A stretch of DNA of 64,000 bases from an uncultured Spartobacteria bacterium (GTDB lineage Bacteria > Verrucomicrobiota > Verrucomicrobiia > Chthoniobacterales > Terrimicrobiaceae): contig CALCJD010000146.1 in assembly GCA_937960895.1 (NCBI GenBank), positions 104,246 to 168,245 on the forward strand, read 5' to 3'. The notes beneath the pieces are model-generated. The model was not told the origin of the DNA, searched no databases, and saw nothing but the letters and a program-made list of their open reading frames with translations. Below, in pieces: positions 60,002 through 64,000 of the stretch (the stretch's first letter is position 1; each line of letters starts with the position of its first letter). Position numbers and translations under genes: made by a program.

Positions 60002-61580
60002 CACTTCTTCCGCTCCCCGCCGGTTTTTCACCGTCTCCGGACTTCCCGTCGATTGCGTTTACGAACCCCCGTCCGGTCCGCTCCCGCCGGAATTGGGTCG
60101 CCCCGGCGAGTATCCCTATACCCGCGGCATTTACCCGACGATGTACCGCGGCCGTCCGTGGACCATCCGCCAATACTCCGGATTTTCCACCGCCGAGGAG
60201 TCCAACAAACGTTACCGGTATCTCCTGGAACGCGGCGGCACGGGACTCTCGGTCGCCTTTGATTTGCCCACGCAGATCGGCTACGACAGCGACCATTCGC
60301 TCGCCGACGGCGAAGTCGGCAAGGTCGGTGTGGCCATCGACACGGTCGAGGACATGCATGCGTTGTTCGACGGCATTCCGCTCGATCAGGTCTCGACCAG
60401 CATGACAATCAACTCCACCGCCGCCATCCTGCTGGCGATGTACATCGTCGTGGCGGAGGAACGCGGCATCTCCAGGAAAAAACTCAGCGGCACCATTCAA
60501 AACGACATCCTGAAGGAATACATCGCCCGCGGCACCTATCGGTTTCCTCCCCGCCCCAGCCTGCGCCTCGTCTGCGACACCTTTGGCTTTTGCGCACGCG
60601 AGATGCCGAAATGGAATCCCATTTCCATCAGCGGCTATCACATCCGCGAAGCCGGCTCCACCGCCATCCAGGAAATTGCCTTCACCCTGGCCGATGCCAT
60701 TTGCTACATCGAAACCGCCCTGTCCGCCGGACTCGCCATCGACGACTTTGCGCCACGTCTGTCGTTTTTCTTCGCTGCGCACACCGACTTCTTCGAGGAG
60801 GCCGCCAAGTTCCGCGCCGCGCGCCGGCTCTATGCCAGGATCATGAAGGAGCGGTTCAACGCCCGGGATCCGAAGAGCCTCATGCTGCGGTTCCATACCC
60901 AGACGGGCGGGGTCACCCTCACCGCCCAGCAGCCCGACAACAACATCGTGCGCGTCACCATCCAGGCCCTCGCCGCCGTGCTCGGGGGAACGCAGAGCCT
61001 CCACACCAACGCCAAGGACGAAGCCCTCTCCCTCCCCACCGAACACGCCGCCCAGATCGCCATCCGAACCCAGCAGATCATCGCGGAGGAGTCCGGCGTC
61101 ACCGCGACCGTGGATCCGCTCGGAGGAAGTTATTTTGTCGAAAACCTCACCGACCGTCTGGAGACCGAAGCCGCCGCCCTCATCGCCGAAATCGACCGCA
61201 TGGGCGGAATGGTCAGCGCCATCGAATCCGGCTGGGTGCAACGCCAGATTGAAAAATCCGCCTACGCCTTCGGACAGAGCCTCGAGAAAAACGAACGCAT
61301 CATCGTCGGCGTCAACAAATACCGCCTCGAAAACGAACCCGCTCCGGAGATCTTCAAGGTTCCCTCCAACCTTTCGTCCGTGCAGGCCGAAAAACTCCGG
61401 CGCATCCGTTCAGAACGCGACGCCAACCGCGTGAAGGAGTCGCTGGACCGCCTCGAACAGGCCGCCCGTACCACCGAAAATCTCATGCCGCTCCTCATCG
61501 AAACCGTCCGCGCACGCGCCTCGATCGGCGAAATCTGCAACACCCTCGAAAAGGTCTTTGGTTTGCACGAGCAGATTTAG
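59994..61580 (+). CDS. Methylmalonyl-CoA mutase catalytic subunit
   Basis: 528 aa. YPYTRGIYPTMYRGRPWTIRQYSGFSTAEESN is the expected opening of the substrate barrel; STSMTINSTAA, NDILKEY and GTQSLHTNAKDEAL follow. It interconverts methylmalonyl-CoA and succinyl-CoA. No epimerase or propionyl-CoA carboxylase is in the window. The operon (permease, synthetase, mutase, MeaB) links lactate or malonate-type uptake to the propionate route. Confidence 0.95.
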   Translation: MSDTSSAPRRFFTVSGLPVDCVYEPPSGPLPPELGRPGEYPYTRGIYPTMYRGRPWTIRQYSGFSTAEESNKRYRYLLERGGTGLSVAFDLPTQIGYDSDHSLADGEVGKVGVAIDTVEDMHALFDGIPLDQVSTSMTINSTAAILLAMYIVVAEERGISRKKLSGTIQNDILKEYIARGTYRFPPRPSLRLVCDTFGFCAREMPKWNPISISGYHIREAGSTAIQEIAFTLADAICYIETALSAGLAIDDFAPRLSFFFAAHTDFFEEAAKFRAARRLYARIMKERFNARDPKSLMLRFHTQTGGVTLTAQQPDNNIVRVTIQALAAVLGGTQSLHTNAKDEALSLPTEHAAQIAIRTQQIIAEESGVTATVDPLGGSYFVENLTDRLETEAAALIAEIDRMGGMVSAIESGWVQRQIEKSAYAFGQSLEKNERIIVGVNKYRLENEPAPEIFKVPSNLSSVQAEKLRRIRSERDANRVKESLDRLEQAARTTENLMPLLIETVRARASIGEICNTLEKVFGLHEQI

Positions 61581-61967
61581 AGGCATTTCAACGAGCCGGA
61601 GACCCCTGTTCGTATTCAGTCCCGCGGCAAACCATCGCCGTGCCACAGGGCGCCTCGGCAGAGCGCGAAAGGCGCCAATTCCAGAGCCCGGCTCGCAGGA
61701 CGGGGTCCGGGAAGGAATAAGGAATGCGGCCTGAAAGGCTGCGATCATTCTGTCGCCTCCCTTCGGGTCACGCGGTGCAGCGAAACGGCGACAACCCTTC
61801 TAAATACGTTCCAAATTCGCTCAAGACAGCCTCTTAGGAAAAAGAACCTATTGGAGAAAACCCGAAACCTTAGTTTTTACCGAAAGACCATTACGTAGCC
61901 ATACGTAACTCCAATTTCTCCCATGCCGATCATCGACAGCCGTGGGGCCTTTGCGTAGCCTGCCGTC
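61581..61967. other. Intergenic region with a 3' hairpin and a dyad
   Basis: There is no gene in this 387-nt stretch. GGCGCC (61649-61654) and GGCGCC (61671-61676) can pair and may end the mutase transcript. TTACGTA-GCCA-TACGTAA (61891-61908) is a perfect dyad 60 nt before comM. Otherwise no feature is recognised. Confidence 0.45.
61891..61908. promoter_or_regulatory. Perfect 7-bp dyad upstream of comM
   Basis: TTACGTA, 4-nt centre, TACGTAA. It is the only strong symmetric site in the comM upstream region and is a candidate operator. Confidence 0.4.
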
Positions 61968-63503
61968 ATGCTGACGCGAGTCTTTTCCGCAGCCATTCAG
62001 GGGGTCGACGCCGTCGAAGTCGAGGTGGAGGTGAACGCCGGCAGCGGCGAGCCGGTGATGGTGGTGGTGGGATTGCCGGACACCTCGGTGAAGGAAAGCC
62101 GGGATCGCGTGACGACCGCGATTGCCAACAGCGGCCTCCGCTGGCCCCGCTCGCGCACCACGGTCAACCTCGCTCCGGCCGATCTGAAAAAGGAAGGCCC
62201 CAGTTTCGATCTGCCCATTGCCATCGGAATGATCACCGTCGCGCAGGAAGCGGAGATCCCGCGACTGGCGCGTTGCCTCATGGCCGGTGAGCTTGCCCTG
62301 AACGGCGAAGTGCGGCCCATCAAGGGCGCCCTGGCCATGGCGCTCGAAGCCCGGCGACGCAAAAAACGGGCCATTCTCCTGCCCGCCGCCAATGCCCGCG
62401 AAGCCGCCGTGGTGGAAGGCATCGAAGTCTACGGCGTGAGCACCCTGCGCGAAGCCTTTGAATTCCTCACGCAACAACGCGAACTCACGCCGATCCGTGA
62501 GGATTTCACCATCCTCTTCGACCGGACGGATTCCGACGAACCGGACTTCGCCGACGTGCGGGGCCAACACGCCGTCAAACGCGCCATCGAGGTGGCCGTC
62601 GCCGGCAATCATGCCCTGCTTCTGATAGGCCCCCCAGGCAGCGGAAAATCCATGCTCGCCAAACGCATTGCCGGCATCATGCCGCCCCTCACACTGGAGG
62701 AGGCCATCGAAACGACCAAGATTCACAGCGTCGCCGGCCTGCTCGGCAACGGACACCAGTTCTGCACCACGCGTCCATTTCGTGCCCCGCATCACACCAT
62801 TTCCGACGTCGGCCTCATCGGCGGTTCCGCCAATCCGAGTCCGGGCGAACTCAGCGCCGCCCACAATGGCGTTCTCTTTCTGGACGAACTGCCGGAATTC
62901 AAACGTTCCACCCTTGAGGTTCTCCGCCAGCCTCTGGAAGATCGTCGTGTGGTCGTCAGCCGCGCCGCCGGCACCGTCGCCTTCCCCGCCAATGTGATGT
63001 TGGTCGCAGCCATGAACCCCTGCAAATGCGGGTATTTCGGCAACTCAAAGCGCGAATGCCGCTGCTCACCCCGCGAGGTGGAAAACTATCGCAACAAAAT
63101 CTCCGGTCCCCTCCTCGACCGCATCGACATCCACGTCGAAGCTCCTGCCGTCGAATACAAGGAACTCAGCAGCACCGAAAAAGCCGAACCCTCCGCCGCC
63201 ATCCGCGAACGCGTCATCGCCGCCCGCCGGATCCAACAGGAGCGCTTCGCCGGAAACGGCAAATGCCGCACCAACGCGGAAATGAGCCACAGCATGCTGA
63301 AGACGCACTGCCAGCTCGACGCCCAGGGACAGGAACTCCTCCGCCACGCCTTGGAGGAACTCCACCTCAGCGCCCGCGCCTACGACCGCATCCTCAGGGT
63401 CTCACGCACCATCGCCGACCTCGCCGACTCCGAACGCATCGAACCGGTCCACGTCCTCGAAGCCATCCAGTATCGCACACTGGACCGGAGTTTGTGGCAT
63501 TGA
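61968..63503 (+). CDS. comM: ComM/YifB-family AAA+ ATPase
   Basis: 511 aa. An N-terminal Lon-protease-like domain (residues 1-170) precedes the Mg-chelatase-type AAA+ core: Walker A GPPGSGKS (221-228), Walker B FLDE (D306/E307), and a cysteine cluster CKCGYFGNSKRECRC inserted near residue 345. ComM is a helicase that drives branch migration in natural transformation, but orthologues are widespread in non-competent bacteria. Start ATG 61968. Monocistronic by context. Confidence 0.93.
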   Translation: MLTRVFSAAIQGVDAVEVEVEVNAGSGEPVMVVVGLPDTSVKESRDRVTTAIANSGLRWPRSRTTVNLAPADLKKEGPSFDLPIAIGMITVAQEAEIPRLARCLMAGELALNGEVRPIKGALAMALEARRRKKRAILLPAANAREAAVVEGIEVYGVSTLREAFEFLTQQRELTPIREDFTILFDRTDSDEPDFADVRGQHAVKRAIEVAVAGNHALLLIGPPGSGKSMLAKRIAGIMPPLTLEEAIETTKIHSVAGLLGNGHQFCTTRPFRAPHHTISDVGLIGGSANPSPGELSAAHNGVLFLDELPEFKRSTLEVLRQPLEDRRVVVSRAAGTVAFPANVMLVAAMNPCKCGYFGNSKRECRCSPREVENYRNKISGPLLDRIDIHVEAPAVEYKELSSTEKAEPSAAIRERVIAARRIQQERFAGNGKCRTNAEMSHSMLKTHCQLDAQGQELLRHALEELHLSARAYDRILRVSRTIADLADSERIEPVHVLEAIQYRTLDRSLWH

Positions 63504-63555
63504 AGGCAGGCTCAAGTCTCCACATACGATTATCGCCAACTCCCATGCCAGCAAG

Positions 63556-63579
63556 CAGCCTGATTCCCAAAATCGGCTG
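63556..63579 (+). terminator. Hairpin downstream of comM
   Basis: CAGCC and GATT on the left pair with AATC and GGCTG on the right (one bulged T, 5-nt loop), 53 nt after the stop. A second imperfect GGGGCAT/ATGTGCCCC hairpin follows. The pair separates comM from the convergent PEP-CTERM gene. Confidence 0.5.
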
Positions 63580-63683
63580 TCAAATCTCGGGGGGCATCAT
63601 GCGCAAATGTGCCCCACCGGGAAATCGGACTCAGAGGGAAGGCTGGAAAACGGGCGGCATCATCAACTGCGCCGCAAGTCCTG

Positions 63684-64000
63684 TCAGGCGCTTACTGCGG
63701 CGGCCTTGCGCCGGTTGCGCCTGGCCCCCAGGATCACAAGTCCCAATGCCACAATCGAGGCGGTCGTCGGTTCCGGGATCGCGCCGAAGACCACCTTCAG
63801 CTCATAGCCATCGAAGCCAAAAAACGCGACCTCGAGGCCGGTCGTGTTGGCTGCGAGCGTCCAATTCTCATCCCATCCCGCGGTGCGCGAAGCCGCGCCG
63901 CTCGCGTCGAACAGCGTGTAGGCCACGCCGGTTTCAAGCAATCCCGCCCCCAAGCCGAACAGATTGACGGTCTTGGTTCCGCCCAACGTGACTGTCCCGC
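63684..64000 (-). CDS. PEP-CTERM sorting-domain protein, C-terminal part only
   Basis: The gene enters from the right edge; 105 codons to the stop are present. The C-terminus has the full sorting signal: PEPT, a hydrophobic helix (ASIVALGLVILGA) and a basic end (RRNRRK). PEP-CTERM proteins are exported and processed by exosortase, often in biofilm or envelope structures. The upstream domain is not identifiable here. Confidence 0.8.
   Translation of the reverse strand, partial: GTVTLGGTKTVNLFGLGAGLLETGVAYTLFDASGAASRTAGWDENWTLAANTTGLEVAFFGFDGYELKVVFGAIPEPTTASIVALGLVILGARRNRRKAAAVSA

Noticed and set aside
1..64000. CRISPR arrays, tRNA, rRNA, insertion sequences, phage genes
   Set aside because: No spaced direct-repeat array, cloverleaf, rRNA signature, transposase or integrase was seen on either strand. 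Visual reading can miss a diverged tRNA.

Overview
The window is high-GC bacterial chromosome, tightly packed, with no rRNA, tRNA, CRISPR array, insertion sequence or phage gene that I can see. The best guess for the host is a Verrucomicrobiota bacterium of the Opitutales type. This is inferred from a tandem pair of GntR-winged-helix/LacI-sensor regulators of the kind common in that group, PEP-CTERM/autotransporter-like secreted proteins at both window edges, many genes without Shine-Dalgarno sites, and the gene families present. No phylogenetic marker in the window settles it.

Layout. 1-6870: start of a secreted passenger-type protein, two paralogous regulators, a GH38 alpha-mannosidase and an enolase-superfamily enzyme (sugar catabolism). 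6887-14608: an unknown secreted protein, a FUSC exporter, an L,D-transpeptidase lipoprotein, DUF4112, a uracil-DNA glycosylase-family protein, PPK2 and a Kup potassium transporter. 14727-19630: xseA-bioB-rpiB-GDPD, overlapping or nearly abutting, then a TerB-like protein. 19779-25512: TPR protein, mutarotase plus small membrane protein, IclR regulator with its own operator, amidohydrolase plus Rieske protein, and an ArfB-like rescue factor. 25555-48108: a 22.5-kb sulfur island entirely on the minus strand. 48307-54985: yacG, a Nif3-like protein and a DUF2760-Hsp70-Hsp70/DUF3731 cassette. 55393-61580: lactate permease (frameshifted), an acyl/malonyl-CoA synthetase and a methylmalonyl-CoA mutase set with its MeaB chaperone. 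61968-64000: comM and the C-terminus of a PEP-CTERM protein.

The sulfur island is the main point of interest. An Rrf2-family regulator with three cysteines (47653-48108) is followed by a sulfate-import and cysteine-synthase operon (sbp-cysK-sbp-M14 peptidase-cysT-cysW-cysA). Next comes a 12-gene operon: beta-carbonic anhydrase, AprA-like flavoprotein, AprB-like ferredoxin, HEAT protein, two SsuABC-type importers, a PAPS-type sulfotransferase and a rhodanese, with an aminotransferase just behind it. Last is a small-protein/YezD/sulfurtransferase/YeeE/DUF4202 operon. I find the same dyad, CGA-N9-TCG (best form ACGA-N9-TCGTTATT), at the promoter of every one of these transcripts and of the regulator itself, each time overlapping the -10 box or spacer. 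This points to one autoregulated sulfur regulon not described to my knowledge, and to a possible organosulfur-assimilation route built from APS-reductase-like proteins without a monooxygenase.

A second recurring signal is a -35 (TTGNNN or a variant), a 17-nt spacer and a -10 box ending only 5-9 nt before the start codon, at about ten genes. This suggests that leaderless mRNAs are common here.
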